A stretch of 64,000 nucleotides of DNA from contig NZ_CP052766.1 in NCBI RefSeq assembly GCF_002499975.2, positions 992,001 to 1,056,000 on the forward strand, written 5' to 3'. The number at the start of each line of letters is the position of its first letter. Position 1 is the stretch's first letter. Position numbers and translations under genes: made by a program. The notes under the pieces were generated by a model. That model was given only the letters and a program-made list of their open reading frames with translations. It was not told the origin of the DNA and ran no database searches. Below are positions 8,135 through 17,492 of the stretch, piece by piece. The stretch comes from Alteromonas pelagimontana. Its GTDB lineage: Bacteria; Pseudomonadota; Gammaproteobacteria; Enterobacterales; Alteromonadaceae.

Positions 8135-9337
8135 TTAGCTTTCCAGCGTTATTCTGGCGAACTTACGTTTACCCACTTGATATACCTGTTCTCCGGTTTG
8201 AGTAATAATCAGACGGCTATCTTCAACTTTATCGCCGTCAATTTTTACCGCACCCTGTTTGATCATGCGCATTGCGTCAGAGGTGGACGCCACCAAATCG
8301 GCTTCTTTTAATAAATTGCCGATGGCGATACCATCTGCAGGCAAGGTAATCGAAACCTCTGGCATGTCGTCTGGAATAGCATTTTTCTGAAAACGCTGAA
8401 TAAAATCCTGATACGCGGCTTCGGCGGCATCCTCATCATGAAAGCGGGCAATCAGTTCTTTTGCCAATAAAATTTTGGTGTCGCGGGGATTGGCTCCAGC
8501 TTCCACTTGTGCTTTTAGTTCTGCTACCTCTTCTAAAGGACGGAAGCTGAGCAGGTCGTAATAACGCCACATCAAATCATCAGACACTGACATTACTTTG
8601 CCAAACATCTCATTGGGTGTATCGGTTATACCGATATAATTGTTCAGCGACTTAGACATTTTCTGAACGCCGTCGAGGCCTTCCAGCAGCGGCACCATTA
8701 CAATCGCTTGTTGCGCTTGTCCGTTTTCTTTTTGCAGTTCTCTTCCCATCAACAGGTTAAAGCGTTGATCAGTACCGCCAAGTTCAACATCCGCTTCAAG
8801 CGCAACCGAATCCCACCCCTGCACTAGTGGATACAAAAATTCGTGAATGGCGATAGGCTGGCCATTAGCATAACGCTTTTTAAAATCATCGCGTTCCAGC
8901 ATACGGGCCACTGTCTGACTGGCTGCCAGTTTTATCATCCCGTCAGCACCCAGTTTATCCATCCACTCGGAATTAAAGCGGATTTGCGTCTTGTCAGGGT
9001 CCAGAATTTTAAAAACCTGTTCCTGATACGTTTTTGCGTTTTCCAATACCTGATCTTTGCTTAAAGGCTTGCGTGTGACATTTTTCCCTGTAGGATCGCC
9101 AATAAGGCCTGTAAAATCACCGATCAGGAAGACCACGTTATGGCCAAGTTGCTGAAAGGAACGCAGCTTATTAATGAGTACCGTATGACCTAAGTGTAAG
9201 TCAGGTGCGGTTGGGTCAAAGCCGGCTTTTACCGTCAGCGTTTTACCTGATTTGAGTTTTTGAATTAACTCCTCTTCAGGCAGGATATCGTCGGTACCCC
9301 GTTTTATTTCAGCTAATGCTGTTTGCCAGTTACTCAT
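8135..9337 (-). CDS. tyrS: Tyrosyl-tRNA synthetase
   Basis: Charges tRNA-Tyr with tyrosine; cytoplasmic class I synthetase of 400 residues. The HIGH-type motif is HLGH in [15 protein letters not shown], and the KMSKS loop reads [11 protein letters not shown], so this is the TyrZ-like subgroup and not the E. coli TyrS type, which has KFGKT. The C-terminal 60 residues ([20 protein letters not shown]...) are an S4 RNA-binding domain. I start at 9337 ([11 protein letters not shown]), five codons inside the longest frame. The neighbours are an M23 peptidase and anmK on the opposite strand, a common gammaproteobacterial arrangement. Confidence 0.95.
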   Translation of the reverse strand: MSNWQTALAEIKRGTDDILPEEELIQKLKSGKTLTVKAGFDPTAPDLHLGHTVLINKLRSFQQLGHNVVFLIGDFTGLIGDPTGKNVTRKPLSKDQVLENAKTYQEQVFKILDPDKTQIRFNSEWMDKLGADGMIKLAASQTVARMLERDDFKKRYANGQPIAIHEFLYPLVQGWDSVALEADVELGGTDQRFNLLMGRELQKENGQAQQAIVMVPLLEGLDGVQKMSKSLNNYIGITDTPNEMFGKVMSVSDDLMWRYYDLLSFRPLEEVAELKAQVEAGANPRDTKILLAKELIARFHDEDAAEAAYQDFIQRFQKNAIPDDMPEVSITLPADGIAIGNLLKEADLVASTSDAMRMIKQGAVKIDGDKVEDSRLIITQTGEQVYQVGKRKFARITLES

Positions 9338-9529
9338 GGATTTGCTCCGCACCTTACGTCATTCACGTTATTACCAGGCTCGGCATTTTACGCATGAGAA
9401 TGAACCAATGAAAGGTTTGCGAATCAAAAACCGGATTCTGACAAGACATTCTACGATAAAAGTTGTTTTTTTGAGCAGCCGGTGTAGAAAGTCGATAATG
9501 AACACGATATTCTCGGGCTGGGCTGTACT

Positions 9530-10849
9530 ATGAGAAAGAAATTAAAGACTACCGTGGCTTCTACTATGTTGAAAAATTTACCCAAACCACATCGCACCGG
9601 ATTGGCACTTGCCACCCTCGTTTTAGGTGGATTAATTCTTCTTCCATCCGATCCGGTAGAAGCGAGCCGTCATCAGGAAGCCTTTGTTCTTGATGCAGGC
9701 GTACGCTACCCGTTGGAAATGAAAGTTATTGATTCCCCCGATGTAACGCTTAAAGAAGAAGAAAGCAACTGGCAGCTTTACAAGGTTGGCAGTGGCGATA
9801 CCTTAGCGCAGATATTTAAGCGCGCGGGTTTCTCCGCAAGAGATACCTACAATGTCACTCAGGCCGGCGAGCTAGCTAAGACGTTGGTAACACTCATTCC
9901 TGGTGACGAACTTTATCTTTTAGCAGATGACAAAGGCGCGTTTGCTGGCTTAAAGTACAGCGTGTCGCCTACTGAAACGTTGCATATTAAACCCGAAGAA
10001 GGACAAGACAAACTGGTTGCCGATCTGGAAACCAAACATGTCGATATTCGTTATAACTTTGCTCAGGGTGAAATTGATAGCAGCTTTTGGAATGCGGGCG
10101 TTACCGCCGGCTTATCCAGCAATCAGATAATGCATCTGGCGGGAATATTTGGCTGGGATATCGATTTTGCAGTAGGTATTCGCAGTGGTGATACCTTTAA
10201 TATCGTGTTTGAAGAACATTACATTGATGGCGAGTTTGTTGGTTACGGTGATATTGTCGCTGCCGAATTCGTGAACCAGGGCGAACAATTTACCGCTATT
10301 CAGCATTCTGATGGCAATTACTATACGCCTGAAGGTCGTAGCATGCGTAAAAGCTTTTTGCGCGCCCCTATTAACTTCAAGTACGTTAGTTCCAATTTTA
10401 CCACTGCGCGGTTCCACCCTGTTCAGAAGCGCTGGAAAGCACACCGGGGCACCGACTATGTTGCCGCTATTGGCACACCGGTCATGGCTGCTGGCGATGG
10501 TAAAGTAATCGAAGCCAGTTATAACAAGTTTAACGGCAACTATGTCTTTATTCGCCATGGCGATAAATATGTAACCAAGTATCTGCACTTTAAAAAACGT
10601 GCGGTTAAAGTGGGTGATGTTGTTAAGCAAGGTCAGACCGTGGGTTACCTCGGTAACACCGGTATGGTAACTGGCGCGCATTTACACTATGAGTTTCTGG
10701 TAAACGGCGTGCACAGAAATCCCAGAACTGTCGAACTGCCAAAGGCGCGTCCTATTGCAGAAAGTGAACGCGCGGCCTTTATGGAAATTGCCGAAAATAG
10801 GCTGAATCAACTGGGTACCACCAAGCGCATCATGTTAGCAATGAAGTAA
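9530..10849 (+). CDS. Murein DD-endopeptidase, LysM-like/OapA + M23 peptidase (MepM-like)
   Basis: Envelope protein of 439 residues that should cut peptide cross-links in peptidoglycan. Residues 20-40 are a membrane anchor or uncleaved signal. An OapA/LysM-like region follows (YKVGSGDTLAQIFKRAGFS, about 84-102). The peptidase domain is at about 295-400 with the Zn ligands His-x(3)-Asp in HRGTDYVA and HxH in GAHLHYEF. These are the expected lysostaphin-type residues, so it should be active. It is divergent from tyrS and lies 4 bases before anmK, so growth of the wall and recycling of its sugars are probably co-expressed. A second ATG at codon 13 is an alternative start. Confidence 0.92.
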   Translation: MRKKLKTTVASTMLKNLPKPHRTGLALATLVLGGLILLPSDPVEASRHQEAFVLDAGVRYPLEMKVIDSPDVTLKEEESNWQLYKVGSGDTLAQIFKRAGFSARDTYNVTQAGELAKTLVTLIPGDELYLLADDKGAFAGLKYSVSPTETLHIKPEEGQDKLVADLETKHVDIRYNFAQGEIDSSFWNAGVTAGLSSNQIMHLAGIFGWDIDFAVGIRSGDTFNIVFEEHYIDGEFVGYGDIVAAEFVNQGEQFTAIQHSDGNYYTPEGRSMRKSFLRAPINFKYVSSNFTTARFHPVQKRWKAHRGTDYVAAIGTPVMAAGDGKVIEASYNKFNGNYVFIRHGDKYVTKYLHFKKRAVKVGDVVKQGQTVGYLGNTGMVTGAHLHYEFLVNGVHRNPRTVELPKARPIAESERAAFMEIAENRLNQLGTTKRIMLAMK

Positions 10850-10853
10850 GCCT

Positions 10854-11978
10854 ATGGCCTACTTCATTGGTTTGATGTCAGGTACCAGCATGGACGGCGT
10901 AGACGCCGTTCTTTGTGACATTTGCGCTGATCACATCAATACTATAGCGGCTGCCTCCGTTGCCTTTGACGAAGGTTTACTCGCTACTCTGCACCAGCTT
11001 TGCGCACACTCCGCTAACGAAGTTAACCTAATGGGTCAGGCTGACCGCGACATTGCTTATGCATTTCATCAGGCGGTTGAGGCTGTGCTTAAAACATCAG
11101 GTATTAAAAGCAGCGATATTGTGGCACTGGGCTCCCACGGCCAAACCATTCGTCATTTCCCCACCGGATTACCACAGCAAAACGGTTTTGCTACACCTGG
11201 ATTCACATTGCAAATTGGCGATCCTCATACTCTTGCCGTGCTGAGTTCCATAGACGTAGTAGCAGATTTCAGACGTAAAGATATTGCGCTTGGAGGCCAG
11301 GGCGCGCCTCTTGTGCCAGCATTTCATCGTGCGGTTTTTGGTGGCGATGTTGGCCGGGCAGTGGTGAATATTGGTGGTATTGCCAATATCAGCGTTTTAC
11401 CCGCAGATACTAACGCCCCCATTATCGGGTTTGATACCGGGCCGGGCAATACATTAATGGACGTCTGGTGTCGTAAGCACACCGGCAATAGTTATGATGC
11501 CGACGGGGCGTGGGCTGCGTCAGGTGTTGTACACGCACAGCTGCTATCCCAAATGCTTGAGGATAAATATTTTGCGCTGCCATACCCTAAAAGCACGGGG
11601 CGAGAGTACTTCCACAGCGGCTGGCTTTATCAGTTCCCATTGGTTCATCAGTTGTCGCCCCAGGATGTACAAGCCACGCTGTTAGCGTTAACCACTCACA
11701 GTATCTGCAACGCTATCAACTTGTTTCCCTCCCTCAGCGAAGTGTATATTTGCGGCGGTGGTGCTTTTAATTTGCATCTAATGCAAACCCTGCGAGAAAC
11801 TCTTTTGAATGTCACAGTCAGTAGTACCGATACGCTGGGTTTACATCCTCAACATGTTGAAGGTGCTGCATTTGCGTGGCTTGCCTGGGCATTCGTTAAT
11901 CGTCATCCGGGAAATGTGCCTTCCGTGACTGGTGCTAGCCGCGAAGCCGTACTCGGCACGCTAACGCCAGCTCAATAG
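10854..11978 (+). CDS. anmK: Anhydro-N-acetylmuramic acid kinase
   Basis: Converts 1,6-anhydro-N-acetylmuramic acid plus ATP to N-acetylmuramic acid 6-phosphate in cell-wall recycling; cytoplasmic, 374 residues, normal length. The N-terminal FIGLMSGTSMDGVDAVLCD is the family signature with the ATP phosphate loop. VADFRRKDIALGGQGAPLVP carries the substrate-binding and catalytic Asp region, and ICGGGAFN the second nucleotide contact. It starts 4 bases after the M23 peptidase stop, and the two form an operon. Confidence 0.96.
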   Translation: MAYFIGLMSGTSMDGVDAVLCDICADHINTIAAASVAFDEGLLATLHQLCAHSANEVNLMGQADRDIAYAFHQAVEAVLKTSGIKSSDIVALGSHGQTIRHFPTGLPQQNGFATPGFTLQIGDPHTLAVLSSIDVVADFRRKDIALGGQGAPLVPAFHRAVFGGDVGRAVVNIGGIANISVLPADTNAPIIGFDTGPGNTLMDVWCRKHTGNSYDADGAWAASGVVHAQLLSQMLEDKYFALPYPKSTGREYFHSGWLYQFPLVHQLSPQDVQATLLALTTHSICNAINLFPSLSEVYICGGGAFNLHLMQTLRETLLNVTVSSTDTLGLHPQHVEGAAFAWLAWAFVNRHPGNVPSVTGASREAVLGTLTPAQ

Positions 11979-12037
11979 TTTCACTCTTAGCTCCACCAGC
12001 TATGAAGCACGTGCCAGTCTGTACCATAATGAGCTAT

Positions 12038-12478
12038 TTATGCTTTAAGCTTCGAGAGCTTCTCCAGACACGCTACCCATCCTTGCTGATGTTGATCTCT
12101 TTCCTGCTCATTGCTAAAGCCGCTGTGAATCAACGTTAGGTGAGAGGTATGTGCATCTACCTCTTCAAAGCTCACATTCACGCTCGTCATCACGCTTTCT
12201 TCCTGATTATCTTCCCACGCCCACGAAAACATTAAGCTCTCGTTGGGCCTGATGGTCGAATATTCGCCAGTTAAAACATACTGCACACCTGACGGTTCCT
12301 GCATGGTGATACGGTAGCGTCCAGCTTCTTCAAAATTAGACATAACCTGGGTAATGATAATGTTCCCCGGGGCGAACCACTGCACCAACAATTCGGTTTT
12401 GTGAAAAGCCTCAAAAAGATGGGTGACAGGCATTGCAAGGGTAGCACTAAGAGAAAAATCGAACACACCGATACTCAT
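12038..12478 (-). CDS. SRPBCC / AHSA1-like domain protein
   Basis: Protein of 146 residues with the START-like SRPBCC fold of the Aha1 C-terminal family: AMPVTHLFEAFHKTELLVQWFAPG at the start, an ESLMFSWAWEDNQEES strand pair in the middle and a long C-terminal helix (QHQQGWVACLEKLSKL). Such proteins bind hydrophobic ligands or act as small stress factors; a ligand cannot be named. It lies 34 bases downstream of the PLP-enzyme gene in the same direction and could be co-transcribed. Confidence 0.82.
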   Translation of the reverse strand: MSIGVFDFSLSATLAMPVTHLFEAFHKTELLVQWFAPGNIIITQVMSNFEEAGRYRITMQEPSGVQYVLTGEYSTIRPNESLMFSWAWEDNQEESVMTSVNVSFEEVDAHTSHLTLIHSGFSNEQERDQHQQGWVACLEKLSKLKA

Positions 12479-12512
12479 AAAAAGAATGGTAATTAAGTAT
12501 CGGCAATCCTGG

Positions 12513-14291
12513 CTATTCCTGCAACACCTCAGTCATGCTCGCCACGCCGCCGTGATACTGCTCGCACACCTGCATGCAGACCCGCCGGTAAATGTCATCT
12601 ATTTCTGCAGGGGCTAAAAAAGCCGCACAAAATCCCGGGGCGGCGGGCTCAATAAAATGTCGAGCAGCTAAAATAAACTGTGCCATTAGCTGTTTAACGT
12701 TGTCGGTTCCCATCGCAATGCGCATGGTAGTCAGCTCAATTCCCGCCTTTTTCTGTTCCTCCGTACTCAGTTCTGAATGTGACGTTAGAGCCGGGCAAAG
12801 AATAATGGTGTTGGTTTGGCCAATACTCACCTGATGACTAAATGCAGGCTCCAGCGAATCAAAGAAGGAGGTAAATACTGCTTTGGAAAGCTGAGCCGGT
12901 GCCATATCAACAGTGAACAACGGACACGGCCAGCCGTTATTATGCAACTGCTCCCGTAAGCTGGCATTTTCATGTTTGGCTACAGCATGGCTGTTCACCC
13001 TGATTTGCGGATGCGCATTAAGAAATTCGGTGAAAATCAGTGTATTGATGACTTTGGACATTAAACGCTGCTCCAGCGTTTTCATGCCGTTAAGTACATC
13101 AAACGCTTTTTCAGAATCGAGAAAGGCGCCTTTAATGTAATACACATCCCAAAACAGTGTCTGCGACCACTCCACACCGTTCATACTGCTACCTTTCGGC
13201 TGGAACATACGATAAGTTTCGCCAATAACCACACCCGCTGTCGTTGCACCGCTGCCACAGATATCCTTGGTATAACTGTGCATCACATAATCGGGACGCG
13301 CCATTTTGTCTGGATGCTGTAACGGCTGATGTAATACCGGCGTGGCAAGGGTGGAATCCAACATGACCAAAGCGCCCACAGCATGAGCTTCTACGGTAAT
13401 ACCCGGTACGTCCAAAACATACCCGTGCGGATTGCACGGCGATTCCAGATAAACATGTAAACTTGCACCTTTATCCAAACGGCCTTGATTCTGCTGGCGA
13501 GTATCTGCAAGAAAACGGCTGAATTCTTCTTTGGTGTAGCCGTCGAACCAGGCGATTTGAATATTTAGACGGTTCTCTCTGGCAAAGTAATCATGCAGCA
13601 GTTGATAAACGCCTCCGTACACGTTTCGAGAGACAATTAACACGTCACCGTGCGTCAGCACATTGGACAGCACCCCGTCGATAGCGGCCATTCCCGAGTT
13701 AAAATTCCACGCCAGATAATCGCCAGCATAAGGACCAGCCTCAAGATCGACAATGGCATTTGCCAGAGAAATATTGGTCGGATTTAACAGGCGTGAATAA
13801 ATCTGGTGCGTGGCCTCCTTACCTTGAAAGGCATCATCTACCCATTCGGTGCAGGCATAGATATAAGTTGCCGTTCTTACCACCACTGGCGTCGCCGAAA
13901 ACAACGCGGTCACATTATCGAATAACGGATAATGCCCTTGCGCGCCATTGCCAGAAGATAGACTCTGATAGGTTTTTCGAAACGGGTTTTGTAAGGTATC
14001 AAGAACTTTGGCCATCTGAAAAGACAGAAACTTTTTAGCATTAAAATAAGCCATTCTGTCTTCTTTACCCAGAGTTCCAAGCGTTTTGTTGGTAATATCC
14101 CAAAGCGACATAACATCCGATTGGGCGTCATACAGGTGGCTGGCGGTGCGACTAAGCGCTTGACCGTAGTCGCTGTTTTCATCGATACCAAAATGGCGCA
14201 GTTGCTCACTGACCAGTTCGGCCACAGATGAGGCTTCAGAAGTATTGCGGCGCGGAGAAAGCACACGGGCGTGTTGCAGGGTATCTGTCAT
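12513..14291 (-). CDS. Large Cys/Met-metabolism-type PLP enzyme
   Basis: Fold-type I pyridoxal-phosphate enzyme of 592 residues, related to cystathionine gamma-synthase/methionine gamma-lyase. Visible landmarks: IYSRLLNPTN at about 164-173, the ESPCNPHG turn at 283-290, LDSTLATPVLHQPLQ at 311-325, and the PLP lysine Lys342 in SYTKDICGSG. It is about 190 residues longer than usual members: the N-terminal 120 residues are an extra helical region, and the C-terminal part is also expanded. The exact reaction is unknown; a C-S lyase or synthase is the family expectation. It is transcribed divergently from a 2-hydroxyacid dehydrogenase gene, with 107 bases between them, so the two may share regulation. 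Confidence 0.8.
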   Translation of the reverse strand: MTDTLQHARVLSPRRNTSEASSVAELVSEQLRHFGIDENSDYGQALSRTASHLYDAQSDVMSLWDITNKTLGTLGKEDRMAYFNAKKFLSFQMAKVLDTLQNPFRKTYQSLSSGNGAQGHYPLFDNVTALFSATPVVVRTATYIYACTEWVDDAFQGKEATHQIYSRLLNPTNISLANAIVDLEAGPYAGDYLAWNFNSGMAAIDGVLSNVLTHGDVLIVSRNVYGGVYQLLHDYFARENRLNIQIAWFDGYTKEEFSRFLADTRQQNQGRLDKGASLHVYLESPCNPHGYVLDVPGITVEAHAVGALVMLDSTLATPVLHQPLQHPDKMARPDYVMHSYTKDICGSGATTAGVVIGETYRMFQPKGSSMNGVEWSQTLFWDVYYIKGAFLDSEKAFDVLNGMKTLEQRLMSKVINTLIFTEFLNAHPQIRVNSHAVAKHENASLREQLHNNGWPCPLFTVDMAPAQLSKAVFTSFFDSLEPAFSHQVSIGQTNTIILCPALTSHSELSTEEQKKAGIELTTMRIAMGTDNVKQLMAQFILAARHFIEPAAPGFCAAFLAPAEIDDIYRRVCMQVCEQYHGGVASMTEVLQE

Positions 14292-14398
14292 TTTTATATT
14301 CTCATGTTACGGCGTTTACATGAATTTAAATTGCCTGCAACAATTTAGAAACCATTGCCATTTTTTTGCTGCCCCACAAAAGGAAAGAATTCTTTACT

Positions 14399-15364
14399 AT
14401 GACCAACTATGCGCCTTCTGCCCCGCTTTCTGTTACGGTACTTAGTGCCAGAGCTATCGACTATCAGGAACTGTTAAACAAGGCTGATTCCCCGGATGTT
14501 TGCATTGCGCAGTGTGCAGATTCTGCAAACGATATTGACCCGCAGAACGTGACGATATTGCTTGCAGACCCAGGTCTTGCAGTACAAGTTATTCCTGAAT
14601 GTAACAAACTTGTTTGGTGTCAGTCGACATGGGCAGGAAATGCGCCGCTGCTTAAGCTGGCAAAGCAAGACTATCAGCTAACCGGGGTAAAAGGCGTTTT
14701 TGGTGCACAAATGCGGGAGTTTGTATTTGCTTACATGCTGCATTTTTCCCGCAATATTGACGCTTTTAGAGCAGCTCAAACTCATACTCAAACAGATAAA
14801 TGGTGCTCACCTGATTATTCGCGCCTTTGTGGTAAAACGCTGGGAATCATGGGGGCAGGTTCTATTGCAAAAGCGCTGCTTCCTGCCGCAAAGATTTTCA
14901 ACATGAACATAATTGGGCTTAATAACAGCGGTGATCCCGTTGAAGGATTTGACGGTATTTTTACTGCGGTGGACAAAAAAGCATTTGCCGGACAATGCGA
15001 TTACATTGTGAACCTGCTGCCCGATACGCCGGCCACCCATAATATTATAGACAGCGATTTTTTTAACGCGACTAAACCTCATTCTGTTCTTATTAACACC
15101 GGCCGCGGCAGCGCCATTGATGATGATGCCCTGTTACATGCCCTCAACAATAATCAGTTACAGGCAGCGGTGCTCGATGTATTTTCAGTTGAGCCGCTAC
15201 CCGATGTACATCCGTTTTGGGCTCATCCGAAGGTCTGGGTTACTCAACACTCTGCCGCGGAATCCTTTCCAGAGGATATCATCAATATATTTCTTGAAAA
15301 CGCAGCCCGCTTCCAAAACAGCGAGCCGCTTAAATATCAATTCGATTTTGAGAAAGGCTATTAA
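14399..15364 (+). CDS. D-2-hydroxyacid dehydrogenase family protein
   Basis: NAD(P)-dependent oxidoreductase of 321 residues. The nucleotide-binding motif is GIMGAGSIAKALLPAAK near residue 150; the catalytic Arg is in INTGRGSAIDD, the Glu in VFSVEPLP and the His in VTQHSAAE. It would interconvert a 2-keto acid and a D-2-hydroxy acid, probably glyoxylate/hydroxypyruvate-like, but the substrate is not set by the sequence. I start at 14399 (MTNYAPSAP) because AGGAAAG lies about 11 bases upstream; an ATG 11 codons earlier lacks such a site. Confidence 0.88.
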   Translation: MTNYAPSAPLSVTVLSARAIDYQELLNKADSPDVCIAQCADSANDIDPQNVTILLADPGLAVQVIPECNKLVWCQSTWAGNAPLLKLAKQDYQLTGVKGVFGAQMREFVFAYMLHFSRNIDAFRAAQTHTQTDKWCSPDYSRLCGKTLGIMGAGSIAKALLPAAKIFNMNIIGLNNSGDPVEGFDGIFTAVDKKAFAGQCDYIVNLLPDTPATHNIIDSDFFNATKPHSVLINTGRGSAIDDDALLHALNNNQLQAAVLDVFSVEPLPDVHPFWAHPKVWVTQHSAAESFPEDIINIFLENAARFQNSEPLKYQFDFEKGY

Positions 15365-15368
15365 CAGA

Positions 15369-15941
15369 TTAACGGCGAGGATCTGTCGCTGTAATTTCGA
15401 TACGATCCACATGCTGCTCACGAAACGCTTTAAGGTGGTCTAATCCTTTAAGTGTGTGTAGCTGCCGGAATTCTACCCAATCGATTAATGTGTACAAGCA
15501 AACGGAGGGGTAATCCCAGCCATCAAATTGCCCGTCGGCTACTTGCTGGTTTAGCACCTGCAATGAGGTTGCGATCCGCTCCTTTTGCAGCCTTACAAAA
15601 AGCTTATCGTCACTAGCCTCAATTTCCGAACGTTTGAGTAAAAACAGTTCGACAAAGGAATCATTGACGGCATCTATTAAGCTCAGCTGGTTTTCCTGAT
15701 CCCAGGTTAATGCAGAATAATCAAACTTCGCGGTAAGATAGCTAAAAATGACCCGCGAATCGTAAATCACTTGTCCTTCATCATCCAGACAAGGTACTTT
15801 CATTATTGGGTTTTTTGCCGCCAGAGTCTCTCGTCCTTCACCTTCGAATATGTTCAGGTTTAAAAATTCGTGAGGAGTTTGCGACAGTAAGATGCGGATA
15901 CGTCTGACGTAAGGAGACGTAAGAGAGCCGTATAATTTCAT
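15369..15941 (-). CDS. Glutathione S-transferase family protein
   Basis: Protein of 190 residues with a thioredoxin-fold N-terminal domain (MKLYGSLTSPYVRRIRILL, then KVPCLDDEGQVIYDSRVIFSYL with the cis-Pro region) and an all-helical C-terminal domain. This is the GST superfamily; the SPYVRR start resembles the stringent starvation/GST-like subgroup with a Ser near the thiol site. It may detoxify electrophiles with glutathione. Its 3' end converges on the dehydrogenase gene with only 4 bases between stops. Confidence 0.85.
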   Translation of the reverse strand: MKLYGSLTSPYVRRIRILLSQTPHEFLNLNIFEGEGRETLAAKNPIMKVPCLDDEGQVIYDSRVIFSYLTAKFDYSALTWDQENQLSLIDAVNDSFVELFLLKRSEIEASDDKLFVRLQKERIATSLQVLNQQVADGQFDGWDYPSVCLYTLIDWVEFRQLHTLKGLDHLKAFREQHVDRIEITATDPRR

Positions 15942-15973
15942 AAGCCAAAACCTTCTTGTATGGAACGTAATTA

Positions 15974-16011
15974 TACCAGTCAGCAGTGATAATTGATCAC
16001 TGCTGCTGGTA
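15974..16011. repeat. Long intergenic hairpin upstream of GST gene
   Basis: ACCAG-T-CAGCAGTGAT pairs with ATCACTGCTGCTGGT through a 4-base loop region, giving a stem of about 15 bp with one bulge. It sits 33 bases upstream of the GST start and well downstream of erpA. There is no T-run. It could be an operator, an attenuator or a mobile palindrome; I cannot decide. Confidence 0.55.
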
Positions 16012-16192
16012 GTTTATACCGTGTACGCACAAAGAATCGGCAGCTTACAGTAGTTATAATGTCGTCGGCCGATAGATCCAGATTTGATTAGAATAAAGCA
16101 AGGTGGAGACAGTCTCAGTGAGCATGCGTTAACACTCGATAGTTGCACGCCCACCGGTGATGACTGGCGGGATAAAAGCGGCGGAATTAACG

Positions 16193-16537
16193 CTAAATAC
16201 TAAAACTTGCACCACAGCCACAGGTAGTAGTGGCGTTGGGGTTCTCCACTAAAAAACGCGAGCCTTCCAGACCTTCCACGTAATCCACCACTCCGCCAAC
16301 AAGATATTGCAGGCTCATGGGATCGACTACCAGGGTTACACTTTCTTTCTCGATAGTCATGTCGCCATCGTTTACCTTTTCGTCAAAGGTAAACCCATAT
16401 TGGAAGCCAGAGCAACCGCCTCCGGTAACGTACACCCGCAGTTTCAAATTTGGATTTTCTTCTTCCGTAACCAGATCTTTAACTTTTCGCGCCGCGGCAT
16501 CGGAAAATTCAATGGGCAAAGCCATTTCTACAGACAT
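16193..16537 (-). CDS. erpA: Iron-sulfur cluster insertion protein ErpA
   Basis: A-type carrier of 114 residues that hands 4Fe-4S clusters to apoproteins such as isoprenoid-synthesis enzymes. The three conserved cysteines are present in [11 protein letters not shown] and TTCGCGASF at the C terminus. I start at 16537 ([13 protein letters not shown]); the longest frame adds 16 residues that are not part of the family, and a ribosome site (AGAGG) is placed for this ATG. Confidence 0.95.
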   Translation of the reverse strand: MSVEMALPIEFSDAAARKVKDLVTEEENPNLKLRVYVTGGGCSGFQYGFTFDEKVNDGDMTIEKESVTLVVDPMSLQYLVGGVVDYVEGLEGSRFLVENPNATTTCGCGASFSI

Positions 16538-16637
16538 ATAAACCTCTTTCTCAAATTGGTGCAGTACACCTTTGACTGTGCGCAATTATCTAATACTTGA
16601 GTAATTCTATCAACTATTACCCAAGTATGTTTGGTTA

Positions 16638-17381
16638 TCAGTTATGTGCTGGGACTGTATCAGTAGATTCAGGTTGCTCGTCGAATACCTGACTCCACGG
16701 AAACCGCCGCATATAATCGCCACGTTTAGTGGTGTATTGATAAACCTCAGAAGCAAATTCAATAAATTCAGGAACAAAATTTTCCGGTAGCTGAAAAGAC
16801 ACATTGACGGTTTGAAAATATTTAAAACGGTAAACGACCGGCCCTTCCGGTAAAAACTGCGGTTGGCCGGGCTCAATTACAGCAGGTTTACCATCCTGGC
16901 TTCCTTTAATCCGGATGAACAAGTCCCCTTTAACAATGGCTTTATTCTGGCGCTGCTGCAATAACACCAGGCTCAGCCTGTAGAACCTTTCGCTTGCCGC
17001 TGCCACTACCTGCAAACCATCAACTAAGAAGCCATCCTGGGTGAGTTCCGGCGCCATCACGTTTTGATAAAACGCTAATTGTTCCTCCAGACGCCGCACA
17101 GTCGATATCGCCTCTTGCCTCTGTTGGTGTGCGGCACTGGTAACATTTTTTTCCAGTGCCAATTCCACTTCTAGCCGGCTCACCCGAAGGTTGAGAATAT
17201 CATTTTCGGCTTTTAACATCTGCGCAGTTGTCGTGGCATTTTCATATGCCAGTGTGTTTTGCTTATGCTGATAGCCCGCAAGTTGATACCCAAAGAATAC
17301 CATGGCTAGCATTATAGTAATCAGCAACAGTGAAAAGCGATAACCGCCTACGTTTTTCTGTAGTTCCGCTAACTTCATCAT
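16638..17381 (-). CDS. DUF6776 family membrane protein with coiled coil
   Basis: Protein of 247 residues with a single membrane segment at about 17-34 and short cytoplasmic tail. Residues 45-105 are a coiled coil (MLKAENDILNLRVSRLEVELALEK...), followed by a beta-rich domain (residues 120-220). This arrangement matches DUF6776, of unknown function, which I recall next to erpA in Alteromonadales. It lies about 100 bases upstream of erpA on the same strand, so co-transcription is likely. The periplasmic domain suggests an envelope role. Confidence 0.78.
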   Translation of the reverse strand: MMKLAELQKNVGGYRFSLLLITIMLAMVFFGYQLAGYQHKQNTLAYENATTTAQMLKAENDILNLRVSRLEVELALEKNVTSAAHQQRQEAISTVRRLEEQLAFYQNVMAPELTQDGFLVDGLQVVAAASERFYRLSLVLLQQRQNKAIVKGDLFIRIKGSQDGKPAVIEPGQPQFLPEGPVVYRFKYFQTVNVSFQLPENFVPEFIEFASEVYQYTTKRGDYMRRFPWSQVFDEQPESTDTVPAHN

Positions 17382-17492
17382 TTATCTCGTGTCGGCCAAG
17401 ACGGCAATACATTAAGCAATCGGCATATAAGCATAGGAAAAGTAAGCACTTGTGGTAAGCTATTCGCATCTGCCGTCAATCTCTTCTAAGCC

